Of a DNA stretch of 64,000 bases, positions 17,484-26,893 are shown piece by piece. Source of the stretch: Evansella sp. LMS18 (lineage in GTDB: Bacteria > Bacillota > Bacilli > Bacillales > Salisediminibacteriaceae); assembly GCF_024362785.1 (NCBI RefSeq), contig NZ_CP093301.1, forward strand, positions 1,302,001 through 1,366,000. The letters are read 5' to 3'. Under the pieces are notes generated by a model. It was given only the letters and a program-made list of their open reading frames with translations. It was not told where the DNA came from and did not search any database. How positions within the stretch are numbered: position 1 is the stretch's first letter; the number at the start of each line of letters is the position of its first letter. The translations under genes were made by a program, and so were the position numbers.

Positions 17484-18929
17484 TTATTTAGGTTGTTGCC
17501 CGTTGGCATTCCCATTGCCATTGTTCTTCAGTAATACCTTCAACCCTTGTCCCATATCAGAAGCAAGTACATAGTTTCGGTCTACGTATACACCCCATAC
17601 GTCCGCACTTTCCGGAGTATAACGGGAGATTTCAACCGGGTTAGCCGGATCTGTAATATCCACGCTGATCACACCGCCAGAATAATAGGACAGATAAAGC
17701 GTATTACCACGTACTTTCGGATCGTGCACTGTTTTTGCGAATGTCGTTCTACCTACAGATGTCGGCGGAATATCAAATGTCAGGTCAGTTTTAAATTCGC
17801 TCAGGAGCTGAGGATTTGTTTTATCGGAAATATCAAAAATCCTTGTATATCCGTAAGCACTTTCATAGCCGGCACCAACAGGGTTGCTCACTTCACGTGT
17901 TTCAATGAGAACATTTCCTCCTCTTGCAAGAGCAGCTGAGTGAGCGGAACCTTTTTGATCAGCTCTGTAATCAGTTCTTCCTAAATAAACCGGATTCTCA
18001 GGATCTCTGATATCAAAGATAATAGTGCCCAGATCCCAGTAAGATACATATGCATAGTGTCCATTGTTGTCGGTAATTACGCTGTGATTGAACGATGGCC
18101 TTGTTTTTCCGTCGGGAGCAAACCAGTGATAGCCGTTAAAACTTTGCGGAACTTCCGGCAGATCCCTTGGGTCAAATCCCCAAAGTAATTCTGGCTCAGC
18201 TGGGTTACTTACATCAAGAATTTCAAAATCACGCGATGCGCCCCCAGTATAATAATCAGCATACGGATTAGAAGTTAACAAAAGCGCCCTGTTCCCTTGA
18301 GTTGTTAAGTACAGCTCATGCGTCCCTGTAATCCTTCTGTCCTCCAGCTTATGGAACCCTAGTCGGACCGGATTATACGGATCTGTCACATCATAAAGCA
18401 GGACTCCTCCGAAACTGTCCGGGCGGTTAGCGTTGTTCCTGGATGTCTGCTGGAGGCTGACTACTGCCAGATCTCCTTTAAAGTCAGGAGTGTTTACCGT
18501 TTTTACGATTACTTTTTCTTGCCATGTATGTGGAATTTCGTGAGCGAACTGTGCTACTTCCACAGGGTTTGACGGATCCTTCAGGTCAAAAATACGGACA
18601 CCGCCATTTGCTCCGTTTGCTGTATGTGTCCCTAAATAGGCAAAACCTTTATGTGCATATACGTCAGCAGCGTTGTTCTGTCTGCCGTTCTTTGGTTCGA
18701 TTTGTACCCCTGCTGCTTCGTGAAGGAACCTAAGGTTTTTTCCGCCTGTCATCTTTGGCTTAGCGAGATTTTCAAGATCTGCGGCAGAGAATACAAATTT
18801 CTCGGACTCCCCTTTATTGATTCCTTCATGTTCTAATGCATCATGCGCGAAAGCCGTCGGGGATAAAACAGATAATGCCAGGGCACTGACCAACACCGAA
18901 TTAACTATCAGCTTCTTTTTCCTTTTCAA
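17484..18929 (-). CDS. Secreted LVIVD-repeat protein 1
   Basis: This 481-aa protein has a signal peptide (MKRKKKLIVNSVLVSALALS, cleavage near AFAHD) and at least six LVIVD-type blades (for example VRIFDLKDPSNPVEVAQF, TIIFDIRDPENPVYLG, ISVDITDPANPVEISRY), which are predicted to build a beta-propeller. No catalytic motif is seen. The tail after residue 465 is Asn/Gly-rich. It is close in sequence to the proteins at 37.6 kb and, less so, at 19.4 kb. The role is unknown; surface or exported binding is inferred. It is divergent from LVIVD protein 2. Confidence 0.85.
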   Translation of the reverse strand: MKRKKKLIVNSVLVSALALSVLSPTAFAHDALEHEGINKGESEKFVFSAADLENLAKPKMTGGKNLRFLHEAAGVQIEPKNGRQNNAADVYAHKGFAYLGTHTANGANGGVRIFDLKDPSNPVEVAQFAHEIPHTWQEKVIVKTVNTPDFKGDLAVVSLQQTSRNNANRPDSFGGVLLYDVTDPYNPVRLGFHKLEDRRITGTHELYLTTQGNRALLLTSNPYADYYTGGASRDFEILDVSNPAEPELLWGFDPRDLPEVPQSFNGYHWFAPDGKTRPSFNHSVITDNNGHYAYVSYWDLGTIIFDIRDPENPVYLGRTDYRADQKGSAHSAALARGGNVLIETREVSNPVGAGYESAYGYTRIFDISDKTNPQLLSEFKTDLTFDIPPTSVGRTTFAKTVHDPKVRGNTLYLSYYSGGVISVDITDPANPVEISRYTPESADVWGVYVDRNYVLASDMGQGLKVLLKNNGNGNANGQQPK

Positions 18930-19401
18930 TGAACCTTCCTCCTATTCAATTTTCAAAGTTTAATAACGTTTTTAGTTTATATAACTTGTATACAATACGC
19001 CATAAAAAGTTTTCGGAAAATTTCGACTTCCGAACCGGGACTATTACATATTTTTTGTTACTTTTTCACCAGAATTCCGTATTACTCATGTAAGTACAAC
19101 CTTTACGACAGGCTAAATATCCATTTTATTACTAAATAAACAGTTCTATTCTCCCCCTGTCGATATATATTGAACGAGCATATCTGCCCCAACCCCGAAT
19201 TACTCAGGATTAATCTCGGGCCTGGAAAAATAACACTTCCATTGCCCTATTCCAATTAGTTATATTGGCACTATTTTAACTAAACAAAGCTTTTTAAATG
19301 TCCTACTATTCTGCCTAATGACTTTCCTGCAAAAAAATAGATTGCCTGCCCGGCCTAATTATCTTAATATTTTGTTAATTAAATCATTGGAGGGAACCTT
19401 A
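18930..19401. other. Divergent promoter region of two LVIVD genes
   Basis: This 472-bp AT-rich gap separates the divergent genes at 18929 and 19402. I found no clear palindrome, riboswitch or small gene. It must hold both promoters. Confidence 0.5.
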
Positions 19402-20805
19402 TTGAAAAAGAAACTAAAAGTATACTCAATGGCAGCACTTGCTTCACTAATGTTTGCAACACCAGCTTTAGCATGTGATATTGACGGGCTTGGGAAAAGC
19501 GACTATGAATATGACGAAAACGCATCTTACCGGTACGGCGATGAAGGTATGAACGAAATACCTGTCATGGAAGGCAGCAAAAACTTCAAGTTTTTAAATG
19601 AAAGTGCAGCAGTTCCTTTACAAACTTCCGATGCAGGCCTTCCGGTAACTGGAGCTGATGTGTATGCTCATAAAGGCTATGCTTATATGGGTACTCACCG
19701 CCTCGGTTCAGGATCCAATGAAGGGGTCCGGGTATTCGACATGAAGGATCCATCCAACCCGGTTGAAGTAGCTAAGTTTGGAGACGATATGCCTGGTACA
19801 TGGCAGGAAAAAATTATTGTTAAATCTGTGAACACCCCTCACTTTAAAGGCGATCTGGCTGTTGTCAGTGTACAGCGATTCAGTGGTGCAGCCGAAAAAG
19901 TAGGTACTGCTATATATGATGTAACCGATCCGACAAACCCAGTGGAACTCGGTTTCTGGGAGACCCCTGAAGCACATCTTAACGGCGGAGGAACTCATGA
20001 GCTTTACTTAACAACACAAGGAAACAGAGCACTGCTTCTTGCAGCTAACTCAGGCTCCTACCGCAGATCAGGCGGAGCAATTCATGATTTTGTAATTGTA
20101 GATGTAAGTAATCCGTCTGAACCGGAAGAGCTTTATCAGTTTGACCCGAAATCTGTCCTTCCTAACGTAGATAACAACTACCGTTTTGTCGATGAGCATG
20201 GACAGACTCGTTCTATCAGCGTCCACAGTGTCATCGCAGATACGACTGGTAAGTATGCCTACTTATCCGCATGGGATATGGGAACAGTGATACTTGATAT
20301 CAGCGATCCTGAAAATCCTGAATATGTCGGCCGTACTTCCTACGAAAAAGAAGTTCAGGGTGCAGCACACTCTGCAGCTCTTGCTAAAGGCGGCAATGTA
20401 CTGATCGAAACCCGGGAAGTGTTCAATCCAACACGCCACGGTTATGAGCAAGGTTTCGGCTATGTACGTATTTACGATATTAAAGATAAGTCTAATCCAA
20501 AATTAATCAGCACTTTCCAGACCGACAATTCTGCAAACATGATACAAGCTTATCCTGGCTTTACAGTACATGACCCTAAAGTACAAGGAAACACACTCTT
20601 CCTGTCCCACTATTTTGACGGTGTAAGAATAGTAGATATTACTGATCCGTCAAAACCTGAGGAAATTGGTGCGTATGTGCCGGAAAAATCAAACATCTGG
20701 GGAGTTTTTGCCCACCGCAATTATATCCTTGCGTCTGACATGGAATCAGGATTAAAGGTGCTTCAGAGAACCGGTAATGGAAACAATGGGAATTCAAAAA
20801 AGTAA
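19402..20805 (+). CDS. Secreted LVIVD-repeat protein 2
   Basis: The start is TTG 19402, with GGAGGG 7 nt upstream and the signal peptide beginning at once (LKKKLKVYSMAALASLMFAT, cleavage near ALACD). An ATG 84 bp earlier would put a non-hydrophobic stretch ahead of it. The 467-aa product has LVIVD blades such as VRVFDMKDPSNPVEVAKF, VIVDVSNPSEPEELYQF and VRIVDITDPSKPEEIGAY. It shares the GTHELYLTTQGNRALLL block with its paralogues but lacks their YADYY segment. A Cys follows the predicted signal cleavage, but the preceding residues are not a clear lipobox. Confidence 0.85.
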   Translation: MKKKLKVYSMAALASLMFATPALACDIDGLGKSDYEYDENASYRYGDEGMNEIPVMEGSKNFKFLNESAAVPLQTSDAGLPVTGADVYAHKGYAYMGTHRLGSGSNEGVRVFDMKDPSNPVEVAKFGDDMPGTWQEKIIVKSVNTPHFKGDLAVVSVQRFSGAAEKVGTAIYDVTDPTNPVELGFWETPEAHLNGGGTHELYLTTQGNRALLLAANSGSYRRSGGAIHDFVIVDVSNPSEPEELYQFDPKSVLPNVDNNYRFVDEHGQTRSISVHSVIADTTGKYAYLSAWDMGTVILDISDPENPEYVGRTSYEKEVQGAAHSAALAKGGNVLIETREVFNPTRHGYEQGFGYVRIYDIKDKSNPKLISTFQTDNSANMIQAYPGFTVHDPKVQGNTLFLSHYFDGVRIVDITDPSKPEEIGAYVPEKSNIWGVFAHRNYILASDMESGLKVLQRTGNGNNGNSKK

Positions 20806-20833
20806 ACAAACTAAAAATTGAGGAAAAACCACC

Positions 20834-20871
20834 GGCCCTGCACAGTTTTGATACTGGCAGGGCCCTTTTTG
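20834..20871 (+). terminator. Terminator after LVIVD gene 2
   Basis: GGCCCTGC (20834-20841) pairs with GCAGGGCC (20857-20864), then CTTTTTGG. Confidence 0.85.
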
Positions 20872-20952
20872 GTCATATGTCTAAAAACCCCGAAATAACA
20901 CACCAGTTCAGCCTCCTGCACGTACTATAGATGGATGAAAGGGGGTTGAATA

Positions 20953-22212
20953 ATGACTACTCAACTGAAACGGTTTATTCCGTTTATCGCTGGGTTTCTC
21001 CTTATTTTTTCCACGGCCGCTATGTTCTACATGTTTGGCAATATGGATAAAACTGAACCTGCCGAAGCATCCACGAAAAACGAAACGGCTGAAAACGAAG
21101 GAAACGGCGGCGATGCGGACGTTTCCAACATTATCGATAACAACATTAATGGCAGCAATGTCACCTCTGATAATGCGATAAGCAATAACATAAACAGTAA
21201 AAGTTCAGACACTGACGACAGCGGTTCTGAGGTTAACAACCAGATTGAGAATGATATTAACGGGGAAAATGCGGATCTGGAAAATAATATAGTTAATGAC
21301 ATTAAGGGCGGCTCAAATAATCAGCTGGAAAACAATATAACTAACAATATTGAGGTAAAGGTCGATGTAACTGTCACGAATAATATAACTAATAACGTGG
21401 ATGGCAGCAAAAAGAGCAAGGATGACCCAGAAGAAAACGGGGACGGAAATGGCAATGGAAATGGCGATACAAATGGCAATGGCAACGGTGAAGATGACAA
21501 TGGGACGGATACCAATGGAGACGAAAACGGCTCTGATAACGGGGAAGGAACAAATGGAGATGTTCCTGACACAGTGTGGGGAGTTGATTCCGCAAGTCTT
21601 ACAACAGAAGAGATGCTGACGTGTGTAAGGGAAAACTTCGGTGACCCGCAAGTATGGGGACGCTATCTTGGAGATAAGGATGGAGTCTCTTACGGGTTGA
21701 CACAGGAAGAAGTGGAGCTTCTCCACTCGGAAGACATTCAGATTCTCGTCATCTGGAATCACTTCGAGGATGCAACCGGCTATGAGAAAGGCCAGAGTGA
21801 GGCTCAGGCTGCAATAGAAATGGCGGAGGATTTCGGCATTCCGGAGGGTGTTGCCCTCTTTGCGAACGTGGAACCAATCTATCCGATAGATTCCGGCTTC
21901 CTCCTGGGCTGGTATGAAACTCTTGCAGAATCTCCTTATGAATCTGGAGTATACGGGATTTTTGACCCTTCCGAGGAGCTTTACACCGCCTATGAAACTG
22001 CTGCAGAGGAAAATGCTGGTCTGATGGAAAACAACTGGGTTTGGACCGCCGCTCCGAATGTAGGTATCACAACAGAAGAAAACGCGCCTGAATATAACCC
22101 TGAAGCACCAGAAGACTCCTTAATAGCCGGATGGCAGTATGGTATCGATGCAGAAACATGCAACATCGATACAGTCCATTATAATGGCGACGCTCTTGAG
22201 GTGTTCTGGTAA
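20953..22212 (+). CDS. Surface protein with Asn-rich region and DUF1906 domain
   Basis: The 419-aa protein has an N-terminal TM helix (residues 8-27), then a long Asn-rich low-complexity stretch (about 55-150) in which NN-I-N-I units recur at roughly 10-residue spacing, a Gly/Asn/Asp-rich linker (150-205) and a C-terminal DUF1906 domain (Rv2525c-like, glycoside-hydrolase-like TIM barrel) from VWGVDSASL to the end. Acidic positions typical of that fold are in LFANVEP and AGWQYGIDAE. Such domains are thought to act on cell-wall glycans. The gene uses GGGGG(T)TG-type ribosome signal and stands alone between terminators. Confidence 0.75.
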   Translation: MTTQLKRFIPFIAGFLLIFSTAAMFYMFGNMDKTEPAEASTKNETAENEGNGGDADVSNIIDNNINGSNVTSDNAISNNINSKSSDTDDSGSEVNNQIENDINGENADLENNIVNDIKGGSNNQLENNITNNIEVKVDVTVTNNITNNVDGSKKSKDDPEENGDGNGNGNGDTNGNGNGEDDNGTDTNGDENGSDNGEGTNGDVPDTVWGVDSASLTTEEMLTCVRENFGDPQVWGRYLGDKDGVSYGLTQEEVELLHSEDIQILVIWNHFEDATGYEKGQSEAQAAIEMAEDFGIPEGVALFANVEPIYPIDSGFLLGWYETLAESPYESGVYGIFDPSEELYTAYETAAEENAGLMENNWVWTAAPNVGITTEENAPEYNPEAPEDSLIAGWQYGIDAETCNIDTVHYNGDALEVFW

Positions 22213-22227
22213 GCACAAATTAATAAG

Positions 22228-22275
22228 GAAAAGTGACTGGCCTTCTGTTTTCAGAAGACCAGTCACTATTTTAGT
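22228..22275. terminator. Bidirectional terminator
   Basis: AGTGACTGGCCTTCTG pairs with CAGAAGACCAGTCACT around TTTT, with A-rich and T-rich flanks. It separates the DUF1906 gene and pcm. Confidence 0.85.
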
Positions 22276-22852
22276 CGTACTTCCCTTTAAACCTCACAAA
22301 CTGTACTTGTTCAAGAACTGTTGACTTATATTCGTCCTCACCAAGCTTTTCGATAAGCCTTAGTTCCTGCAGTCCCTCTCCTCCGACTGGTATGACCATC
22401 TTTCCGCCGTCAGCTAGCTGGTCCAGCAGTTCCCTCGGTACAGAAGAAGCAGCTGCTGTGGCCATAATCCGGTCGAACGGCGCGTGGTCACTCCAGCCTT
22501 CACTGCCGTCTGACAGTTTTAAGTGTACATTTTTAAAACCTGCTTCTTCCAGGCGTTCTTTTGCCCGTTCGTGAAGTGGCTCAATTCGCTCTATTGTAAA
22601 CACTTCCTTAGAGAATTTTGCGAGCAGTGCTGTCTGGTAGCCTGAGCCAGTCCCGATTTCCAGCACCTTTGAGTCCGGCTGAAGATCGAGCGCGAGCGTC
22701 ATATCCAGTACGAGCGATGGCTGGGAAATTGTCTGCCCATGGCCGATGGACAAAGGCCGGTCCCACTTCGCGAGGTTTTTATCCACATCCATGAAAAAAC
22801 TCCTGTCCAGATTCCTGAAGTATTCAATAATATCTTTATCTTGAGTTCCCAC
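22271..22852 (-). CDS. pcm: Protein-L-isoaspartate O-methyltransferase
   Basis: The protein has 193 aa from GTG 22852, preferred because GGGAGGTG lies just upstream; the ATG at 22888 lacks one. The SAM-binding motif VLEIGTGSGYQTALLA, the preceding ISQPSLVLDMTLALDLQ and the late VIPVGGEGLQEL are characteristic of PCMT. It repairs isoaspartyl residues in aged proteins using S-adenosylmethionine. Confidence 0.88.
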   Translation of the reverse strand: MGTQDKDIIEYFRNLDRSFFMDVDKNLAKWDRPLSIGHGQTISQPSLVLDMTLALDLQPDSKVLEIGTGSGYQTALLAKFSKEVFTIERIEPLHERAKERLEEAGFKNVHLKLSDGSEGWSDHAPFDRIMATAAASSVPRELLDQLADGGKMVIPVGGEGLQELRLIEKLGEDEYKSTVLEQVQFVRFKGKYD

Positions 22853-23106
22853 GTAAGCACCTCCCTGTTTTGAGTATTTATTTATCATATTGCCCCGGCA
22901 CAGCTGCAGCTAATCTGAAAAAATAAGTTGCTCCCTGAATAAGTAAGGACTTTCTGCTCAAGCAATCGGCGTTTTTTACCATTAGAAAAAGGGAATATTC
23001 TTGTTTCTTTATTAAAAAAAGTTTTATTGAAAAACCAGCAGGGTAACTTCCTCTCTAAGTGCCTTTATGCACTAAAGCGAAAAAACTACAAAGGAGAGGT
23101 AGCACA

Positions 23107-23721
23107 TTGAAAAAACTATCAGTATTTACGATTATTCTTGCAGGATTATTCTTCTTACAATTTAGTGGAACAACAGAAGCTACGACACTACATAACGGAA
23201 AAAGCGGTGCAGAGGTCCGGGAGCTTCAGCAGACTTTATCGCACCTTGGCTATCTTGAAGGTTCAGCTACCGGTTACTACGGCAGTCAGACCGAGAACGC
23301 TGTGAGGCAGCTTCAGAGAGACTTCCATCTTTCAGTTGACGGGATTTCCGGCCCGGTCACCAATCAAATGGTTGATGATATACGAAAAATGGCGCGTGTG
23401 GTTCACGGGGAAGCAAGAGGTGAATCATATGAGGGTAAAGTCGCCGTGGCAAGCGTTATCCTGAACCGTGTGGAAGACAGAGGTTTCCCTTCCACGATCC
23501 ACAACGTTATTTTTCAAAGAAATGCTTTTACGGCAGTGCACGACGGACAATATAACCTAAGCCCTGAACCAGCAGCGTACCAGGCAGTTAAAGACGCATG
23601 GCTCGGGTGGGACCCGTCAAGAGGAGCTACATATTATTATAATCCGGACATAGCTACATCCGAGTGGATTTTCACCCGCGATACAATACTAAGAATCGGA
23701 AACCATTTGTTTGCGGAATAA
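23107..23721 (+). CDS. SleB-like spore cortex/cell-wall hydrolase
   Basis: The start is TTG 23107 with AAAGGAGAGG upstream; 204 aa follow. A signal peptide (ends near TEAT) precedes a peptidoglycan-binding domain (NGKSGAEVRELQQTLSHLGY, residues about 30-90) and a Hydrolase_2 domain with ARVVHGEARGE (catalytic Glu), VAVASVILNRV and GATYYYNP. This is the layout of SleB, a lytic transglycosylase of spore germination, and of CwlJ/YkvT relatives. It stands alone with its own terminator, without ypeB next to it, so a vegetative role like YkvT is equally possible. Confidence 0.82.
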   Translation: MKKLSVFTIILAGLFFLQFSGTTEATTLHNGKSGAEVRELQQTLSHLGYLEGSATGYYGSQTENAVRQLQRDFHLSVDGISGPVTNQMVDDIRKMARVVHGEARGESYEGKVAVASVILNRVEDRGFPSTIHNVIFQRNAFTAVHDGQYNLSPEPAAYQAVKDAWLGWDPSRGATYYYNPDIATSEWIFTRDTILRIGNHLFAE

Positions 23722-23729
23722 TTAATGAA

Positions 23730-23772
23730 AAGCCTGGCCAGTGATACTCCTTCATCACCTGGCCAGGCTTTA
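23730..23772 (+). terminator. Terminator after SleB-like gene
   Basis: AAGCCTGGCCAG and CTGGCCAGGCTT are exact 12-bp complements followed by TATAATG. Confidence 0.85.
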
Positions 23773-23852
23773 TAATGTTATTTCAAAAATTCAGCCAGGG
23801 AATGATATAATTTAGAAAGACAAATTAACCTTTCACCCTGGAGCTGATTTCT

Positions 23853-24890
23853 TTGAAAATTAAAACAGAAGTGCTGAAAAATGACTGGAAATTATTCGAA
23901 CTATCTAACGATAATGGCATGAAGGTAAGTGTCTTAAATTACGGAGGGATTATAACCAATATCACTGTCCCCGACCGGAACGGCAAGCCGGAAAACGTTG
24001 TCCTTGGTTATAAAGACTACGAAGATTATGTTCAGAATCCTGTTTTTCTCGGCGCAATCATCGGAAGAGTTGCCGGAAGAATCGCAGGTGCTGAGTTCAG
24101 CCTGAATGGAGAAAACTACGAGCTGGAAAAAAGCGATGGTGAGAATCACCTCCATGGCGGTTCAAAAGGTTTCCACCAGGAAATCTGGGATACGAGAGAA
24201 TTTCAGTCTGATACAGAAGCAGGCGTTGAGCTTTCGCTGACCCGAAAAGAAGGCGTGGATGGGTACCCTGGGAACCTGGACGTTAAAGTAACTTATACGT
24301 TGACTGACAATAACAGCCTGCAGATTAATTATCAGGCGGACACAGACAAAACGACCGCCCTTACGTTAACTAACCATTCTTACTTTAATTTGACAGGCGA
24401 CCTGAAAGGAACGGTCCACGATCATAAGGTGAAGATCGACAGCAGCAAGTTTGTTGAGCTTGATGAGAATCTGATTCCAACTGGCAGGCAGCTGGACACG
24501 GCTGGCACCACCTTTGATTTCCGCGAGGGGCAAAGACTTAGCGAAGGATTTAATTCTTCTTATGAGCAAAACAAAATTGCCGGAGATGGGTATGACCATT
24601 ACTTTATTTTTGACGGGGAAGCGGGGGAAAAAGTAACTGCAAGCGATGAGACAAGCGGCAGAAAAATGGTTGTGGAAACAGACCAGCCGGGTATGGTAAT
24701 GTACACTTCCAACAGCATGGACAGCAGCCTCCAGCTGGCAGAACGTGATTCTGAAAAATATCTCGGCGTGTGTTTTGAGACGCAGGGTTCTCCTGCATCG
24801 CTGCAGCATGACGGCTTTCCGGGAATCATTCTTGAAGCCGGGGAAACCTATAAGAAAAAAACAGTGTTTACATTTTTGACAGAAGATTGA
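23853..24890 (+). CDS. galM: Aldose 1-epimerase (galactose mutarotase)
   Basis: The 345-aa protein starts at TTG 23853 with GGAG 9 nt upstream. Typical mutarotase blocks are NYGGIITNITVPDR, GAIIGRVAGRI, ENHLHGGSKGFHQ (catalytic His), TNHSYFNLTG (catalytic His) and GFPGIILEAGE with the catalytic Glu region. It interconverts alpha and beta anomers of hexoses or pentoses. Its nearness to the xylose genes suggests it may also serve xylose. Confidence 0.88.
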   Translation: MKIKTEVLKNDWKLFELSNDNGMKVSVLNYGGIITNITVPDRNGKPENVVLGYKDYEDYVQNPVFLGAIIGRVAGRIAGAEFSLNGENYELEKSDGENHLHGGSKGFHQEIWDTREFQSDTEAGVELSLTRKEGVDGYPGNLDVKVTYTLTDNNSLQINYQADTDKTTALTLTNHSYFNLTGDLKGTVHDHKVKIDSSKFVELDENLIPTGRQLDTAGTTFDFREGQRLSEGFNSSYEQNKIAGDGYDHYFIFDGEAGEKVTASDETSGRKMVVETDQPGMVMYTSNSMDSSLQLAERDSEKYLGVCFETQGSPASLQHDGFPGIILEAGETYKKKTVFTFLTED

Positions 24891-24897
24891 TTGTAAA

Positions 24898-24931
24898 AGA
24901 GACTGACAGAGAGTGCCCCGTCAGTCTCTTA
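24898..24931. terminator. Bidirectional terminator
   Basis: AGAGACTGAC pairs with GTCAGTCTCT around 12 nt between the converging galM and aldo/keto reductase genes. Confidence 0.8.
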
Positions 24932-24967
24932 TTAGTAATCCGATGGTTGTGAAAGTGGGTTTTCCGC

Positions 24968-25951
24968 TTAATAAACACCTCTGATATGTTCATGAACCTG
25001 CTCATTGTAAAACTTAGCCAGCCGCTCCTGCTCTTCCTGGCTGAAGCCCTTTACATTAACAGCCTCCAGATTGTCCTCAGCCTGTTTAACGGTCTTAAAG
25101 CCTGGAATCACACTAGTTACACCGTTCTGCTCCATGATCCATTTAAGAGCAGCCCTTGTCATATTGCCCCTGCCTTCTGCAATCCAGCTAATTTCATTGC
25201 TGAGTTCAACGCCTTTATTGAACTCAAGGCCGCCGAACGTTTCCCCTACGTTGAACGCCTGGCCATCCCGGTTAAAATTACGATGGTCGTCTTCCTCAAA
25301 TTTAACGTCCTTTGTGAATTTACCTGTAAGGAGTCCGCTTGCCAGCGGCACTCTTGCAAGTATGCCGACATTCTTTTCCGCCGCTTCAGGAAAAAGCTTT
25401 TCAAGCGGTTTCTGGCGGAGAAGATTAAATATTACCTGAAGAGAGCTTGCATTCGTGTTTTCCAGGACGAATAATCCTTCCTCAACAGTTTCCACACTTA
25501 CTCCGTAATAACGGATTTTCCCTTCCTGCTTCAGTTTTTCAAGAACTTCAAACACTCTGCCATCCTGGAGGACCTTCATCGGCGGGCAGTGGATTTGATA
25601 TAAGTCGATCGCCTCCCGCTCAAGCCTCTGCAAACTCTGTTCACAATAGTTACGCACGCTTTCTTCTGAATATGTAGCAAGGTCATGAATGTCACCTGCA
25701 CGGCAGAATTTCGACGCAATATGAATCGAATCCTCTTTTCCTTTCGTAGCTTTCGCGAGGAGCCTTTCACTATGCCCGTCACCATATACATCTGCCGTGT
25801 CGAAGAAGTTCACACCCTCCCCCATTGCTTTGTCGAGCCCTTTTAATGCTTCTTCATCATTCGTTTTACCCCATGCTCCTCCAATAGCCCATGTGCCAAA
25901 ACTTAGTTCGCTAATCTTCATATCTGTGTTTCCAAGCTGATTGTATTTCAT
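24968..25951 (-). CDS. Aldo/keto reductase
   Basis: The 327-aa protein follows the AKR barrel pattern: LSFGTWAIGGAWG, FDTADVYGDGHSERLLA (Asp and Tyr of the tetrad), HIASKF (Lys), LYQIHCPP (His) and a C-terminal VIPGFKTVKQAEDN NADPH-binding block. It probably reduces or oxidises sugars or aldehydes in the cytoplasm; relatives are often annotated as general stress proteins. AAGGGGGAAT precedes the ATG. The xyl genes upstream are separated from it by the 700-bp array B. Confidence 0.85.
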   Translation of the reverse strand: MKYNQLGNTDMKISELSFGTWAIGGAWGKTNDEEALKGLDKAMGEGVNFFDTADVYGDGHSERLLAKATKGKEDSIHIASKFCRAGDIHDLATYSEESVRNYCEQSLQRLEREAIDLYQIHCPPMKVLQDGRVFEVLEKLKQEGKIRYYGVSVETVEEGLFVLENTNASSLQVIFNLLRQKPLEKLFPEAAEKNVGILARVPLASGLLTGKFTKDVKFEEDDHRNFNRDGQAFNVGETFGGLEFNKGVELSNEISWIAEGRGNMTRAALKWIMEQNGVTSVIPGFKTVKQAEDNLEAVNVKGFSQEEQERLAKFYNEQVHEHIRGVY

Positions 25952-26140
25952 ATAGATTCCCCCTTGTTCTAATTTGGTGTATTAATTCTGGTTTTGTTTA
26001 TTCGGTGTCGATTTTTATTCATTTGGTGTTGAATTTCGTTCATTGAGGGGGCCGATTTTCGATCATTGAAACGCTGGTTTCGGTCTTTAAACTGTTCATT
26101 TCGTACATTGCTTCTGCGTTCGGAAATGCGGGAGCATCTC

Positions 26141-26816
26141 GCGTTACCGCTTGGAAGGTTTTTTCTCTCGAGCGGGTATGCGAGAGCGTCTCGCGTTACC
26201 GCTTGGAAGGTTTTTTCTCTCGAGCGGGTATGCGAGAGCGTCTCGCGTTACCGCTCGGACAGTTTTTCATCTCGAGCGGGTATGCGAGAGCGTCTCGCGT
26301 TACCGCTCGGACAGTTTTTCATCTCGAGCGGGTATGCGAAATCCTCTTGCGTTACCGCTTGGGCGGTTTTTTCTCTCAAGCGGGTATGCGAGATCCTCTC
26401 GCGTTACCGCTTGGACGTTTTTTTCTCTCAAGCGGGTATGTGAGAGCGCCTCGCGTTACCTTTCTCGTACTTTTTCCAAGAGTTCGGGCATGATGGACGC
26501 TCCTGCGTTACCTTTCCACTACTTTTTCCAAGAGTTCGGGCACGATGGACGCTTCAGCGTTACCTTTCTCGTACTTTTTCCAAGAGTTCGGGCATGATGG
26601 ACGCTCCAGCATTACCTTTCTCATGGATTTTCCCTGAGTTCGGGCATGATGAGCGCTCCTGCGTTACCTTTCTCCGAAGTTTCCCCTGAGTTCGGGCATG
26701 ATGGACGCTCCAGCGTTACCTTTCTCATGGATTTCCCCTGAATTCGGGCATGCCAGCCCCGCCCCCGTTACCTCACCACTAAATTTCACAAGAGTTCGGG
26801 CACGCTGGGTCCCTCA
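26141..26816. repeat. 52-bp tandem repeat array B (13 units, two subtypes)
   Basis: GCGTTACC or a close variant starts each unit at 26141 and every 52 bp after that up to 26765. Units 1-6 carry a CGCTTGGA...CTCTCGAGCGGGTATGC body. From 26453 the body changes to TTTCTC...GAGTTCGGGCATG without loss of phase. The second subtype is the same as array C at 39.4 kb. Units of the first subtype contain the small inverted repeat GCGAGAG-CG-TCTCGC. Confidence 0.95.
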
Positions 26817-26847
26817 CTGAAACCTCAATCGAACAGCCTCCCTACCT

Positions 26848-26883
26848 GTAAAAACAGCACCAGCCTGATTAGCAGCTGGTGCT
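26848..26883 (-). terminator. Terminator after xylB
   Basis: On the minus strand AGCACCAGC pairs with GCTGGTGCT and is followed by GTTTTTAC. Confidence 0.85.
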
Positions 26884-26893
26884 CTTTGATGCA

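Larger units (their letters stand above)
25952..26893. other. Intergenic region filled by array B
   Basis: Apart from promoter-like AT-rich sequence with degenerate GGTGT-GATTTT copies near 26000-26080 and the xylB terminator, this 940-bp gap consists of 52-bp repeats. Frames across the repeats are not genes. Confidence 0.7.

Noticed and set aside
21313-21762. Antisense frames in the DUF1906 gene (up to 149 aa)
   Set aside because: They arise from the low-complexity GGxAAT codons of the Asn/Gly-rich stalk; no start signal.
22889-23106. ydaO/c-di-AMP riboswitch ahead of the SleB-like gene
   Set aside because: Such switches often precede cell-wall hydrolase genes, so I looked, but the conserved blocks are not recognisable; only a small AGTGC/GCACT hairpin is present.
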